A stretch of 64,000 nucleotides of DNA from Methylotenera sp. Its GTDB lineage: Bacteria > Pseudomonadota > Gammaproteobacteria > Burkholderiales > Methylophilaceae. The notes below the pieces were generated by a model. The model had not been told where the DNA came from. It ran no database searches and saw nothing but the letters and a program-made list of their open reading frames with translations. Below, in pieces: positions 29,557-40,913 of the stretch. The translations under genes were made by a program, and so were the position numbers. Numbering within the stretch: position 1 is the first letter of the stretch; the number at the start of each line of letters is the position of its first letter. Location: contig JABFQV010000008.1 of the NCBI GenBank assembly GCA_013141495.1, forward strand, positions 1 through 64,000, read 5' to 3'.

Positions 29557-30021
29557 TTATGACTTTGTTGAAGCTTGTTTAGATTTGCAATAGATTTCAA
29601 ACAGCTCAAATAAACCCATGCCGATTAGCATGGCAACTAAAAAAACGATGCCTTTAACGCTACCTGTACCAAGTAAAACAAATGCAGGGGCAGGGCAAAT
29701 GCCAACGAGTCCCCAGCCAATGCCAAATACCAATCCGCCAACAACCAGGCGCTTATCAATCATGCGCGAGGTGGGCAGGTTCATCGGTAAGCCTAAAAAG
29801 CTACTGCTACGTTTACCGGCTATTTTAAAAGCAATCAGTCCAACGGCAATAGCGCCGCCCATAACTAAGCCAAGTGAGGGGTCCCACCAGCCGGCTAGAT
29901 CAAGAAAAGCCAGTACTTTAGCTGGGTTGGCCATCCCCGCTAAAATGAGTCCAAGGCCAAATATGAGGCCAGATAATAGTGCAAAAATTAGCGCGCTGGC
30001 ATTGCCTAAACGATTTTTCAT
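29557..30021 (-). CDS. YeeE/YedE-type DUF6691 membrane protein
   Basis: [44 protein letters not shown]-type sequence. Confidence 0.88.
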   Translation of the reverse strand: [154 protein letters not shown]

Positions 30022-30024
30022 TTT

Positions 30025-30459
30025 TTACGCTCCCAACAAGTGACGCATAATATAAACCGTTGAAAAGCCTGTGCCCATAAAGGCCAGCGTGGCAATAATA
30101 GAGCGTGGGGACAAGCGTGAAATGCCACATACGCCATGCCCGCTCGTGCAACCGGAGCCATAGCGCGCACTAAAGCCGACAATTAAACCCGCAGCGATAA
30201 GCAAGCCATAACCCGCATCAATCGTAATTTCTGGTAGTTCGCCGAATAAGAGCCAAGCCATAGGCGCGGCAATTAAACCAAGCGTGAAAGCGATGCGCCA
30301 GCCTGCGTCATGCGCTACAGGTCGAAACAAGCCGCCAATGATGCCAGTAATGCCAGCAATGCGTCCGTTGAGCAAAATAAAAAGCGATGCAGAGATGCCA
30401 ATAAGCACACCACCTGCGAGCGCAGACCAAGGCGTAAAGTTGTTCCAGTCGATTATCAT
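30025..30459 (-). CDS. YeeE/YedE family membrane protein
   Basis: [28 protein letters not shown]...[25 protein letters not shown]; likely start ATG 30459. Confidence 0.9.
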   Translation of the reverse strand: MIIDWNNFTPWSALAGGVLIGISASLFILLNGRIAGITGIIGGLFRPVAHDAGWRIAFTLGLIAAPMAWLLFGELPEITIDAGYGLLIAAGLIVGFSARYGSGCTSGHGVCGISRLSPRSIIATLAFMGTGFSTVYIMRHLLGA

Positions 30460-30510
30460 AGCGTTGATACCATCACTTGGTTTAAATGTTAATTTAGGCG
30501 TAAATAAAAG

Positions 30511-30545
30511 AAGCCGCACACAGTATGTGCGCGGCCTTGTTCAGC
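30511..30545 (-). terminator. Imperfect stem-loop terminator after the FadL-like gene
   Basis: ggccgcgcacatactgtgtgcggcttctttta on the minus strand. Confidence 0.5.
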
Positions 30546-30560
30546 AGATTATATCTTAAA

Positions 30561-31832
30561 TTAAAGCTGCCAGCCGTACGCGATACCAAGTGAGTCTTGA
30601 TACATTTTCAGGTTGGCTTCGCCACCGCCAAAGCCTGCTGGTGGAGCGCCTGGAGGAATAGAGCCGTTGCCACGTACTTTTTCTTCAAACGCATGCATGT
30701 AAGAGAAAGATAATTCGGAGTTATTGGGCAACACATAGGTTGCGCCTAATGTTACGTGATCTTGAACTACGCCAGGCGCCAGGATGTTAAACAAAGTTTC
30801 GCTTTTACGAATAGGCTGGCTTGAGTGGTTATAACCTGCGCGTACGGTCAGGCTTTCATTAAATGCGTAGCTGGCGCCCACTTTAACAGCTGTTACATCA
30901 CGCCAGGCAAAGCCCGGGCCTTTATTTGAGCCGAGTTGATTGTTTTTAAGTAGTAAGTTGTTAATTGAGTTGCCGACTGAATCAATATCACTATATTCAA
31001 TACGCTGTACGTCGGCTGCCACGGTAAGTGCGGGTGTGGCTTTAACGGCAATACCTACACCGTAACTTGCCGGAATATCAAAATCACCACCCTCTGCAAA
31101 CAAGCCCTTGTATTTATCAAACTTGCTCATGTAGGTTTTGCTTTGATAGGTAGCGCCTAAAGTGACTGCGTCGCTTACTTGCCCAATCCAGCCGATGTGC
31201 ACGCCTGCACCGTAAGATGAATCATGACCGTTATTGGTGACTTTGCCCGGGTGCTTGCTGTAATTTGTGTTATCAAAGTTTTGCAGCCCTTTAGCCTCAA
31301 AACGTTGATAAGCTAAGTTAACTGCAACACCGATTGTATTTGAAGGGGTGATTTTCCATGTGGCAGTAGGCGCGATAAAAAGCTGAATTAAATCAATGCC
31401 GGCAGGGGTTTTTCCTAATAGCGGAACCGCTTTTTCATAGTCAGTATTCATACCGCCGTTACCATAAACACTCACGCCTAGCGTCACTTCAGGTGTTATG
31501 ACGCGGTTGTAGCCAAACTCAGGAATAATGAAATTTTCAGTGTCATTTGCATCGTAGGTGCCATTAACCGCAGCCCCACCTGCATTGCCTGTAATTTCAG
31601 TTTCACGTTGCGGCCTAAACCAAGTCGCGCCAACGTCAATACGGTTTCCAACTAAACCTAACCCGGCTGGGTTGATGGCCGCAGCCAAAGCGTCTTGTGG
31701 CAAAGCAATACCCACGCCGCCCATGCCTTGTGATTTAACACCATAGCCATGTGCAAAGTAGCCGTCGGTGGCAAAAGCGTTGGTGCTTGCGATAAGCGCC
31801 AGTATCGGCAGTAGTTTAGGTGTGTTTTTCAT
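30561..31832 (-). CDS. FadL/TodX-type outer membrane transport protein
   Basis: Signal peptide; DGYFAHGYGVKSQGMGGVGIALPQDALAAAINPAGL; beta-rich repeats. Confidence 0.9.
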   Translation of the reverse strand: MKNTPKLLPILALIASTNAFATDGYFAHGYGVKSQGMGGVGIALPQDALAAAINPAGLGLVGNRIDVGATWFRPQRETEITGNAGGAAVNGTYDANDTENFIIPEFGYNRVITPEVTLGVSVYGNGGMNTDYEKAVPLLGKTPAGIDLIQLFIAPTATWKITPSNTIGVAVNLAYQRFEAKGLQNFDNTNYSKHPGKVTNNGHDSSYGAGVHIGWIGQVSDAVTLGATYQSKTYMSKFDKYKGLFAEGGDFDIPASYGVGIAVKATPALTVAADVQRIEYSDIDSVGNSINNLLLKNNQLGSNKGPGFAWRDVTAVKVGASYAFNESLTVRAGYNHSSQPIRKSETLFNILAPGVVQDHVTLGATYVLPNNSELSFSYMHAFEEKVRGNGSIPPGAPPAGFGGGEANLKMYQDSLGIAYGWQL

Positions 31833-32116
31833 GAAGTTGTCTTTGTATTCAAAGTGATATTATTAAAGTTACAGCACTTTAACAAAGTATGATCAGTTAT
31901 AAAAATAATTTATTCATCTATCTTTATAACTTTTTAGAATAACATCAAGCTTAAAAAAGATGATGCGCCATAGGCCTTTACTACTTGATGAATCAATGAT
32001 GAACTAACAAAGTGGTATCCTTGTCACAAACTTGGATTTGAATGGCACGCTTGAGGCTTTATCTTTACAAAGTGCCATAGCAAAATGCTGTAACAAAACA
32101 TCAGGAGATTAGTACT

Positions 32117-33478
32117 GTGCGACTCAAAAGTTTTTTATTTTTTTTGTTAGTGATGCCGTTAACGGTATTTGCTAATGCCTCTATACAGGAATTTAAGCTT
32201 GATAACGGCTTAAAGCTGATTGTGCAAGAAGATCATCGCTCCCCCGTGGTGGTGTCGCAAGTTTGGTACCGCGCGGGCAGTTTAGATGAGGTGAATGGCA
32301 AGACCGGCGTGGCACATGTGCTGGAGCACATGATGTTTAAAGGCACTAAACAAGTGCCGTCCGGGCAGTTTTCACGCCTGATTGCGGCAGCAGGTGGTAA
32401 GGAGAACGCCTTTACCAGCACTGATTACACTTGCTACTTTCAACAGCTTGAAAAATCCAACTTACCTCTCTCGTTTAAGTTAGAGGCAGACCGCATGGTA
32501 AATTTACAGCTCACTGAGGAAGATTTTGCAAAAGAAATCAAAGTGGTGATGGAAGAGCGGCGTTGGCGCACTGACGACAAGCCGCAATCTCAAGTAAATG
32601 AGGCTTTTCAAGGTGTGGTTTATCGTGCGCACCCTTATGCACGGCCGGTAATTGGCTTTATGAATGATCTTGAAAATATGACGGTGGAGGATGCGCGTGA
32701 GTGGTACCGCAATTGGTATGCGCCCAACAATGCGACGCTGGTGGTGGTTGGTGATGTGAACGCGCAAGAAGTTTACGCCTTGGCAAAAAAGCATTTTGGT
32801 CATTTAAAACCTAAAGTTTTGCCTGCGCGTAAACCGCAAGTGGAGCCCGCCCAAATTGGTGAGCGCCGTGTGGTGGTGAAGGCGCCAGCTAAGTTACCTT
32901 ATTTGCTCATGGGTTATCATGTGCCAGCCTTGGCAACCCCCGAAACTGATTGGGAGCCTTATGCGCTAGAGGTGTTAGCTGGTGTACTCAGCGGCAACCC
33001 TGCGGCACGCCTTAATCAAAAATTGGTGCGCGAAACGCAGTTGGCGATAGATGCGAGTGCTGGCTACGATTTATTAGCGCGCGGACGCCAAAGTGTGTTT
33101 GCTTTAGATGGCACGCCAAGTGAAGGTAAAACCGTTATTGAGCTAGAAACCGCATTACTTCAGCAAATTGAGAACATTAAAGACTCAGGTGTAACCGTTG
33201 AAGAATTAGACCGTGTAAAAGCCGGTGTGATTGCAGCAGACGTGTATAAACGTGACTCCATGTTTTATCAAGGCATGCAGCTAGGCACCATTGAAACAAT
33301 TGGTTTTCCGTGGCAAATTTTGCAGGATTATCCTGCAAAATTGCGTGCGGTAACGCAGGAGCAAGTGCAAGCGGTGGCTAAAAAGTATTTGCGTAAAGAT
33401 AATTTAACCATCGCAACACTTGATCCTCAATCGATGGATCCGAATGCGAAGCCACAAGGCAAGCCGCATGTGCATTAA
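32117..33478 (+). CDS. M16 family zinc metallopeptidase (catalytic copy)
   Basis: GKTGVAHVLEHMMFKGT = HxxEH motif. Confidence 0.94.
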   Translation: MRLKSFLFFLLVMPLTVFANASIQEFKLDNGLKLIVQEDHRSPVVVSQVWYRAGSLDEVNGKTGVAHVLEHMMFKGTKQVPSGQFSRLIAAAGGKENAFTSTDYTCYFQQLEKSNLPLSFKLEADRMVNLQLTEEDFAKEIKVVMEERRWRTDDKPQSQVNEAFQGVVYRAHPYARPVIGFMNDLENMTVEDAREWYRNWYAPNNATLVVVGDVNAQEVYALAKKHFGHLKPKVLPARKPQVEPAQIGERRVVVKAPAKLPYLLMGYHVPALATPETDWEPYALEVLAGVLSGNPAARLNQKLVRETQLAIDASAGYDLLARGRQSVFALDGTPSEGKTVIELETALLQQIENIKDSGVTVEELDRVKAGVIAADVYKRDSMFYQGMQLGTIETIGFPWQILQDYPAKLRAVTQEQVQAVAKKYLRKDNLTIATLDPQSMDPNAKPQGKPHVH

Positions 33479-33489
33479 TTTCAAACTGC

Positions 33490-33570
33490 GTTGCAATACG
33501 TTGTTGCACAACACCTCGTGTACTTATTGTACACGTCGGCATTGTGCGCCTAGTCTTGCTTAGCCGTTTG
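33490..33570 (+). repeat. Intergenic palindromic repeat, copy 1
   Basis: CGTGTAC-ttatt-GTACACG-tcggcattgtgcgcctagtcttgct; resembles 62084-62140. Confidence 0.4.
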
Positions 33571-33642
33571 AATTTAATTGAATAGATTGATTTTTAAGTT
33601 TGTCATTCTCGTGTAAGCGGGGATCTAGTTAAGGTAGTTAAA

Positions 33643-34956
33643 GTGAAAAAAATTCAAATTTTAATTCTAGCAGTAAGTAGCTTAGTGGCATTTAACAGTA
33701 ACGCTGGCGTCAAAATTCAGCAATGGCAAACAAACTCAGGTGCCGAAGTTTATTTCGTTGAAAACCACGACTTGCCAATTGTCGATGTAAGCGTGAACTT
33801 TAACGCGGGTAGCGCGCGTGATACTGCCGCAAAATCTGGCGTAGCAGGCGTGACGCGATACTTGATGACGCTGGGTGCAGCCGGTATGACTGATGAAACA
33901 ATCGCCAATAAAATGGCTGATGTGGGGGCTGTTTTAAGTGGCAGTTTTGATGCAGATCGCGCAGCGTTTAAATTGCGCACTTTAAGTAGCGAGCGTGAAA
34001 AAACACAGGCACTTGAGGTGTTTACCAAGGTGTTGCAACAACCTGATTTTCCTGAAGCGGTGTTAGCACGAGAAAAAGCGCGCATTATTTCAAGCTTGCA
34101 AGAATCTGCAACGCAGCCAGAAAGTATCTCAAATAAAGCATTTATGGCAGCGCTGTACGGCAATCACCCTTATCACCTTGATGAAAGCGGTGAAGTCGAT
34201 ACCGTGGCAACAATAAAACGTGAAGACCTGCAAAGTTTTTATGATCAATATTATGGTGCAAAAGGCGCGGTAGTTGCCATTATTGGCGATTTAACACGTG
34301 AGCAGGCCAATGCCATTGCAGAAAATATAACCGGTGGATTGCCTAAAGCGGCATCAGCTCAGCCCATAGCAGTTGTGGCTCCGCCAACGCAGGCTATAGA
34401 GCAGCGCATTGCACACCCCGCTTCACAGTCACATATTCTATTAGGCTATACCGGCATTAAGCGTAGCGACCCTGATTTGTTCCCATTGTATGTGGGTAAT
34501 TATATTTTAGGTGGAGGTGGCTTTGTGTCACGTCTAACGGAAGAGGTCCGCGAAAAGCGTGGCTTGGTTTACAGTGTGTATAGCTATTTTATGCCGATGG
34601 CAGAGCTAGGGCCGTTTCAAATCGGCTTGCAAACTAAAAAAGATCAAGCTGATGACGCACTTAAATTAGTGCGAGAAACCTTGGATAACTTTATTAAAAA
34701 AGGGGTGACTGAAAAAGAACTAAAAGCTGCAAAAGACAACATTATTGGCGGTTTTCCAATGCGAATTGATAGTAATGGTAAAATTTTAGATTACCTGGCG
34801 ATGATTGGTTTTTACAAATTGCCATTAAGTTATTTGGATGATTACAATGCAAAAGTAGCTAGCGTAACCACCGCGCAGATTAAAGACGCGTTTAACCGTC
34901 GCCTAAAATCTGAACATTTTGTAACGGTGATCGTGGGCGCGCCTGAAGTTAAATAA
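33643..34956 (+). CDS. M16 family peptidase, HxxEH-less partner subunit
   Basis: M16 fold sequence (FNAGSARDTAAKSGVAGVTRYLMTLGAAG) with no HxxEH; C-terminal EEVREKRGLVYSVYSYF. Confidence 0.92.
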   Translation: MKKIQILILAVSSLVAFNSNAGVKIQQWQTNSGAEVYFVENHDLPIVDVSVNFNAGSARDTAAKSGVAGVTRYLMTLGAAGMTDETIANKMADVGAVLSGSFDADRAAFKLRTLSSEREKTQALEVFTKVLQQPDFPEAVLAREKARIISSLQESATQPESISNKAFMAALYGNHPYHLDESGEVDTVATIKREDLQSFYDQYYGAKGAVVAIIGDLTREQANAIAENITGGLPKAASAQPIAVVAPPTQAIEQRIAHPASQSHILLGYTGIKRSDPDLFPLYVGNYILGGGGFVSRLTEEVREKRGLVYSVYSYFMPMAELGPFQIGLQTKKDQADDALKLVRETLDNFIKKGVTEKELKAAKDNIIGGFPMRIDSNGKILDYLAMIGFYKLPLSYLDDYNAKVASVTTAQIKDAFNRRLKSEHFVTVIVGAPEVK

Positions 34957-34994
34957 CGCCAAAAAACAATGTATAAAAAGGTCGGTATTCAATT

Positions 34995-36054
<1,060 letters not shown>

Positions 36055-36057
36055 TAG

Positions 36058-36312
<255 letters not shown>

Positions 36313-36375
36313 TAGCAAATGTAAGCGTGAATAAATTTTCGCTTACATCAATAATTCAGTAAAAGGGGAATAACT

Positions 36376-36765
36376 ATGCGCATGCTACACACCATGCTCC
36401 GCGTTGGTAATCTGGAACGCTCTATTAAGTTTTATACAGAAATTCTAGGCATGAAGTTGTTGCGCCAACATGACTTTCCAGACGGAAAATTCAGCCTGGC
36501 TTTCGTAGGTTACGGTGCTGAAAGTGACCATACCGTGCTAGAGCTGACCTATAACTACGGCGTTGAAAGCTACGATATGGGCAAAGCTTATGGGCATATT
36601 GCGATTGAAGTTGATGACGCCTATAAAGCCTGCGAAGCCGTAAAAAACGCAGGTGGCAAAGTCGTGCGTGAAGCTGGCCCCATGATGCACGGCACCACGG
36701 TCATTGCCTTTGTGGAAGACCCTGATGGCTACAAAGTGGAGTTCATTCAGGCAGGCACTTTCTAA
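36376..36765 (+). CDS. gloA: Lactoylglutathione lyase
   Basis: [54 protein letters not shown]. Confidence 0.95.
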   Translation: MRMLHTMLRVGNLERSIKFYTEILGMKLLRQHDFPDGKFSLAFVGYGAESDHTVLELTYNYGVESYDMGKAYGHIAIEVDDAYKACEAVKNAGGKVVREAGPMMHGTTVIAFVEDPDGYKVEFIQAGTF

Positions 36766-36781
36766 ATTTTTTTTATTGCCA

Positions 36782-37075
36782 ATGCCCGGCGCACAAAAAG
36801 ACAATTGGTATCTATATTTGCTGGAGTGCAATAACGGTGCCTATTACGCAGGCATTACCAATAATTTAGAAGCCCGCTTTGCTACTCATATGTCAGGCAA
36901 AGGCGCGCGCTACACACGAGCTAATCCACCGATTAAAATAATGGCTTCAACATCATACCCAGACCGTTCAACTGCTAGCATCGCAGAAGCGCAGTTGAAG
37001 AGCTTGCCCAGGCATAAAAAGTTGCAGTTTTTTGAACGTAACTTATTGCGTAGCCTAGACAATAGCCATGAATAA
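36782..37075 (+). CDS. GIY-YIG nuclease superfamily protein
   Basis: [45 protein letters not shown] at 36782. Confidence 0.92.
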   Translation: MPGAQKDNWYLYLLECNNGAYYAGITNNLEARFATHMSGKGARYTRANPPIKIMASTSYPDRSTASIAEAQLKSLPRHKKLQFFERNLLRSLDNSHE

Positions 37076-37310
37076 AGCCGAGCTAATGTCAGCAGTCAAT
37101 ACCGTGCTGGATGGTGATTGGGATGCTGCACACAAAATTGCACAAAATCACAGTGACAATACCTCTAACTGGTTGCACGCAGTTTTACATAAAATAGAGG
37201 GTGACAAGTGGAATAGTCAATATTGGTATGCACGCACGGCAGGCCACACCTATGAAGATTTTACAGATGTGATGCAAGAGCTGATTGTGATTAAAGACAG
37301 CTTAAAATAA
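37068..37310 (+). CDS. Small conserved-looking hypothetical protein
   Basis: 80-aa ORF overlapping the GIY-YIG gene end by 8 nt, same strand. Confidence 0.65.
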   Translation: MNKAELMSAVNTVLDGDWDAAHKIAQNHSDNTSNWLHAVLHKIEGDKWNSQYWYARTAGHTYEDFTDVMQELIVIKDSLK

Positions 37311-37441
37311 AGCTTTTTATTGCTAGGTTCTGATGGTAATAAGCTGGGATATACACTCGGCTTATTACTTTATGAATAAATACTGAAGGTCAAAAGGTTT
37401 GACTTTGAGTCGTGGCCGATGCGGTTTTACTGCACCTTGGT

Positions 37442-39277
37442 TTACTGCGAATCGCGTGCCACAACGGGCTCAGCGCCAATCACACGGTTACGACCCGATT
37501 GCTTTGCCAAATATAACGCAGCGTCAGCGCGTGGCAAAATGCTATCGGCATCTTCTCCAGTCACCCTCTCAGCTACACCAGCACTAAAAGTGATGAGTAC
37601 GCGTTCATTGTTATGCAGAAAAAAGTTTTTGGTTAGCTCGCGTTGTAACCCTGAGATTACCTCTACTGCATCATCTTGTTTTGAGCCGGGTAATAGAATC
37701 ACAAACTCTTCACCGCCGTAGCGTGCTAGCACGTCAGTACTGCGCAAAATGCCTTTCACTACCTTTGCCAAGTGCGCGAGGGCTTTGTCGCCTGTGGAGT
37801 GACCTAAAGTGTCGTTAATTTTTTTGAAATGGTCAATGTCGAGCATAGCGAGCGAGAGTGCCGTGCTATGTCGGTCAGCACGCTCAAATTCTCTGGTTAA
37901 GGCCTCGTCCATGCCGCGCCTGTTCAATGCGCCGGTTAAAAAGTCCTCGTGTGCCACTTCGCTAATGTAATCAAGTTTGACGGTGAGTTCAACAATTTGC
38001 TTCTCTGCATATTCTACTTTTTTCTGCGTTTCTTGCAGGGCTTCATGGTTTTGTTTAGCGTCTTCGTTCATTGCGCTGATGTCGCCGACCAAGCTTTCGA
38101 GAATGCTGCTGAGTTCTGCGATGTTATCAGTTGCGTTAATTTGGTCGTGGTAGGTTTGAATTTTGCTTTGATAGCTTCCAGTGCTGACGGTGATGTCTGC
38201 CAAGCGGCTTACAAAGGTGCTGACCATGCTTCTCAATGTTTCTTTTGCGGCAAGTAGTCCAGGCTTGATGTTAGATTGCTTGAAAATTAACTCTTTCAGG
38301 CTACTTTCAGCATTGTAAACAGCATCGATGTTAAGCGGTTTGGAAATAATCTCTTGAACAATCGCTAATTGGCCGTGCAGCCATTTATCCTCAATGGTGA
38401 GCTCGCCCATGCTGGAAACCAGCAGGCGCAGTATCTGTATTAGCGCTTCTTGCATGCGATGCTGAGAGTCGTTTTGCATCTCAGCGCGTAGCAATGTGGA
38501 TTTTAACGCATCGTTCAGTTTGTCCACCTCTTCAATGGTTTCAGCCGCTTCCGCACGTTTAATGAGCGCTTGGATTCTGGTGAGCGCACTAGGTATTTCT
38601 GCAAACTGAGGAGCAACCACTAAATTGATTGTTCTAATCAGCATGTCGCGCCAAGCCGTTGCAACTAACTTTTTGTTGTCGTTGTTACTGCTAACAGCAC
38701 TTGCCTTATGCGTTATTACGGACGGTGTTGATGGTGCTGTGGTGGAGCTTGATATTGCAGAAGGCAAAGCGGCTGGCGTTTCGATGCCTGCTTGACCGTC
38801 GCCCCATGAGGTGATGAGCGCCTGGATTTTTTGACTTAACTGGGCGGGGTCATTGCCAAAATGGATGATTACTTGGTTAACCCCCTCTTTTTTTCGGCTC
38901 AGGGTTAAACCACTATGGTTGACATCAAGCTGCTTTAGCAAATAGCGTAATAGCGCACCCCAGTTGGCGGCATCACCTGTACCCGCAGTCGATTGAAGCA
39001 GAATTCGTAATTGTGCTTCTAAATTAGATGCGTCTTGCCTCTCGATTAAAGTTGCAATTTTTTTTGCGATAGACGTGTATTGAGGGTTATTTTTACTTTT
39101 CTCTTGCAGTACTTTTTCAAGAGAAGCGTTGAGTATGGCTGACTGTTTGCTAGGCTGGATGCCGGAAATTTCCTCGTAAACGCGACGATAATTTTCAGGT
39201 GTAGGTGGACTTTGGATTTTAGAAAGCTTAATAAGCGTTTGACGTGCTAATTCTAAAGGTGTTAATTTCTGTTCCAT
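37442..39277 (-). CDS. GGDEF diguanylate cyclase with long N-terminal region
   Basis: DFLTGALNRRGMDEAL...YGGEEFVILLPG intact active site. Confidence 0.92.
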   Translation of the reverse strand: MEQKLTPLELARQTLIKLSKIQSPPTPENYRRVYEEISGIQPSKQSAILNASLEKVLQEKSKNNPQYTSIAKKIATLIERQDASNLEAQLRILLQSTAGTGDAANWGALLRYLLKQLDVNHSGLTLSRKKEGVNQVIIHFGNDPAQLSQKIQALITSWGDGQAGIETPAALPSAISSSTTAPSTPSVITHKASAVSSNNDNKKLVATAWRDMLIRTINLVVAPQFAEIPSALTRIQALIKRAEAAETIEEVDKLNDALKSTLLRAEMQNDSQHRMQEALIQILRLLVSSMGELTIEDKWLHGQLAIVQEIISKPLNIDAVYNAESSLKELIFKQSNIKPGLLAAKETLRSMVSTFVSRLADITVSTGSYQSKIQTYHDQINATDNIAELSSILESLVGDISAMNEDAKQNHEALQETQKKVEYAEKQIVELTVKLDYISEVAHEDFLTGALNRRGMDEALTREFERADRHSTALSLAMLDIDHFKKINDTLGHSTGDKALAHLAKVVKGILRSTDVLARYGGEEFVILLPGSKQDDAVEVISGLQRELTKNFFLHNNERVLITFSAGVAERVTGEDADSILPRADAALYLAKQSGRNRVIGAEPVVARDSQ

Positions 39278-39392
39278 ATAATCTTATTGCCCATGTACCC
39301 GTTTGGGTGATTGTTGCACGACGTTACAATTAGAACAAGTAAGAATATCACAGCCGACTGTATTTATTTGGGTAGGCGCTGGATTCAGACAA

Positions 39393-39421
39393 AAAAAATG
39401 ACCCGATTAAGGGTCATTTTT
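39393..39421 (-). terminator. Terminator of the cold-shock gene
   Basis: aaaatgaccc-gatta-agggtcatttt. Confidence 0.75.
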
Positions 39422-39438
39422 ACTGGATTCTTTAAGTA

Positions 39439-39642
39439 CTAAACCTTCTGAATGTTAGAAGCTTGTTTACCTTTTGGTCCATCAGTTACGTCGAAAGTAA
39501 CGCGATCGTTTTCTTTTAAGCTTTTGTAGCCACTATCAACGATTGCTGAGAAATGTGCGAATAAATCGTCACCACCTGCGTCAGGAGTAATGAAACCAAA
39601 ACCTTTAGAATCATTAAACCATTTTACTAAACCTGTTGCCAT
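39439..39642 (-). CDS. Cold-shock domain protein, CspA family
   Basis: [31 protein letters not shown]. Confidence 0.96.
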   Translation of the reverse strand: MATGLVKWFNDSKGFGFITPDAGGDDLFAHFSAIVDSGYKSLKENDRVTFDVTDGPKGKQASNIQKV

Positions 39643-40012
39643 ATCTTATTCCATACTCTTAAAAAAGGGAGACACCCTGAAAGTTCGGGTTTTTAAACAC
39701 AATCAATCTAAAAAAGACTAAAAGATTAAAAATTCAAACGCCTAGAATGCTTTTTACGGGTAAATAATAGCTGTGTCAAGCATTATTTTAATTATTTCTA
39801 TAGGGTTTCTATAGAGGTAGGCTGTTTTTTTTAGTTTAATCATGCTGTTAGCTTGCATAATTGAGCTTGTAGGGCTATAGTTCGCTCCGCGTTTGGTAGT
39901 GCTTACGCTATTGTATATTTTTTCCACTATTCCTGCGGTTTTAATGTTGCTACAAACTCATTTAGATTGTTGCTTCAACTGCGGGTCTTAAATGATGATT
40001 GGAGTAATAGCC

Positions 40013-40273
40013 TTGGCTAAAGAAGAATTGATTGAAATGAGCGGTGTTGTGATGGAAATTCTGCCGGATTCGCGTTATCGCGTAACGTTAGATAACGGTC
40101 ACTCACTGATTGCCTATACTGGCGGTAAAATGAAAAAGAACCACATCCGTATTTTGGCGGGTGATAAAGTGACGCTTGAGTTGTCACCGTATGATGTAAA
40201 CAACGGGCGTATTACTTTTAGACATATTGAAAATACTGGCTCGACTTATACACCAAGAAAACGTACTTATTAA
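40013..40273 (+). CDS. infA: Translation initiation factor IF-1 (C-terminally extended paralogue type)
   Basis: [63 protein letters not shown] start at 40013 gives the typical N-terminus. Confidence 0.92.
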   Translation: MAKEELIEMSGVVMEILPDSRYRVTLDNGHSLIAYTGGKMKKNHIRILAGDKVTLELSPYDVNNGRITFRHIENTGSTYTPRKRTY

Positions 40274-40364
40274 TTAGCGTTGTTTATTAAAAGATGCGCC
40301 TCAATTTAAAGATAGGCTCAATAAAATAACCTTTTTAATTATAAGGTTATGTCAACAATAGTAT

Positions 40365-40396
40365 TTGACATGTATTTGTATCTTTTGATAAAAGAT
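40365..40396 (+). promoter_or_regulatory. Candidate promoter/operator of the HME-RND operon
   Basis: TTGACA (40365-40370) followed by the palindrome ATCTTTT-gat-AAAAGAT (40380-40396) overlapping a possible -10. Confidence 0.4.
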
Positions 40397-40411
40397 GATA
40401 TTGTGTAAGTC

Positions 40412-40813
40412 ATGTTTCTAGCACTTAATAAAAAGAGTTTGTGGGTTATTGTGATTTGGTTTGCGATTTTGCAAGCTTTTTCGCCGTTTATTCATGGGCA
40501 TTTTGAGGCTGATACACCCGCTCAGGGTGTAGGCTTGCATATCCATATGCAAGCGTTTGAGCAAGCAAATCCGCTCGCTAGTGATAAAGTACATGTACTG
40601 CAAAATGTCGGTGATGCGATACATACTATAGGCGTTGATAAGGCACGCATCATAAGTGTGGATTTATTGCCACCGCCTTTATTTACGGTATTGTTGGTTT
40701 TGTTTTTGTTTGTGCTGGCCACAAAATTTGCCAGACTTAGTTTTGCACGCCCCCTCTATCTTCCTTTATATCTCCGCCCGCAATCTAAACCGCGGGCCCC
40801 GCCTTTTTCCTGA
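40412..40813 (+). CDS. Small membrane protein with His-containing loop, upstream of RND efflux genes (CzcI-like position)
   Basis: TM-loop-TM; FIHGHFEADTPAQGVGLHIHMQAF; same strand and directly upstream of the efflux operon. Confidence 0.65.
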   Translation: MFLALNKKSLWVIVIWFAILQAFSPFIHGHFEADTPAQGVGLHIHMQAFEQANPLASDKVHVLQNVGDAIHTIGVDKARIISVDLLPPPLFTVLLVLFLFVLATKFARLSFARPLYLPLYLRPQSKPRAPPFS

Positions 40814-40913
40814 CATAATCAAGTGTTAAAGTATTTACGCTAGCGTAAGTGCTATTTTGATATTATTTCATTCGACTATTCACCATTGACTAAAAAATGG
40901 TGATAGCTCCAAA

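Noticed and set aside
29557-30459. Split YeeE/YedE as a frameshifted pseudogene
   Set aside because: Two-gene YeeE plus DUF6691 pairs are a common natural arrangement; both ORFs have proper starts and a 3-nt gap.
33643-34956. Second M16 peptidase as an inactivated pseudogene because it lacks HxxEH
   Set aside because: Paired catalytic and non-catalytic M16 subunits are a standard arrangement; the ORF is intact.
36782-37075. GIY-YIG protein as a homing endonuclease or mobile element
   Set aside because: It is the short stand-alone UPF0213-like type common in bacterial chromosomes; no intron or target-site context.
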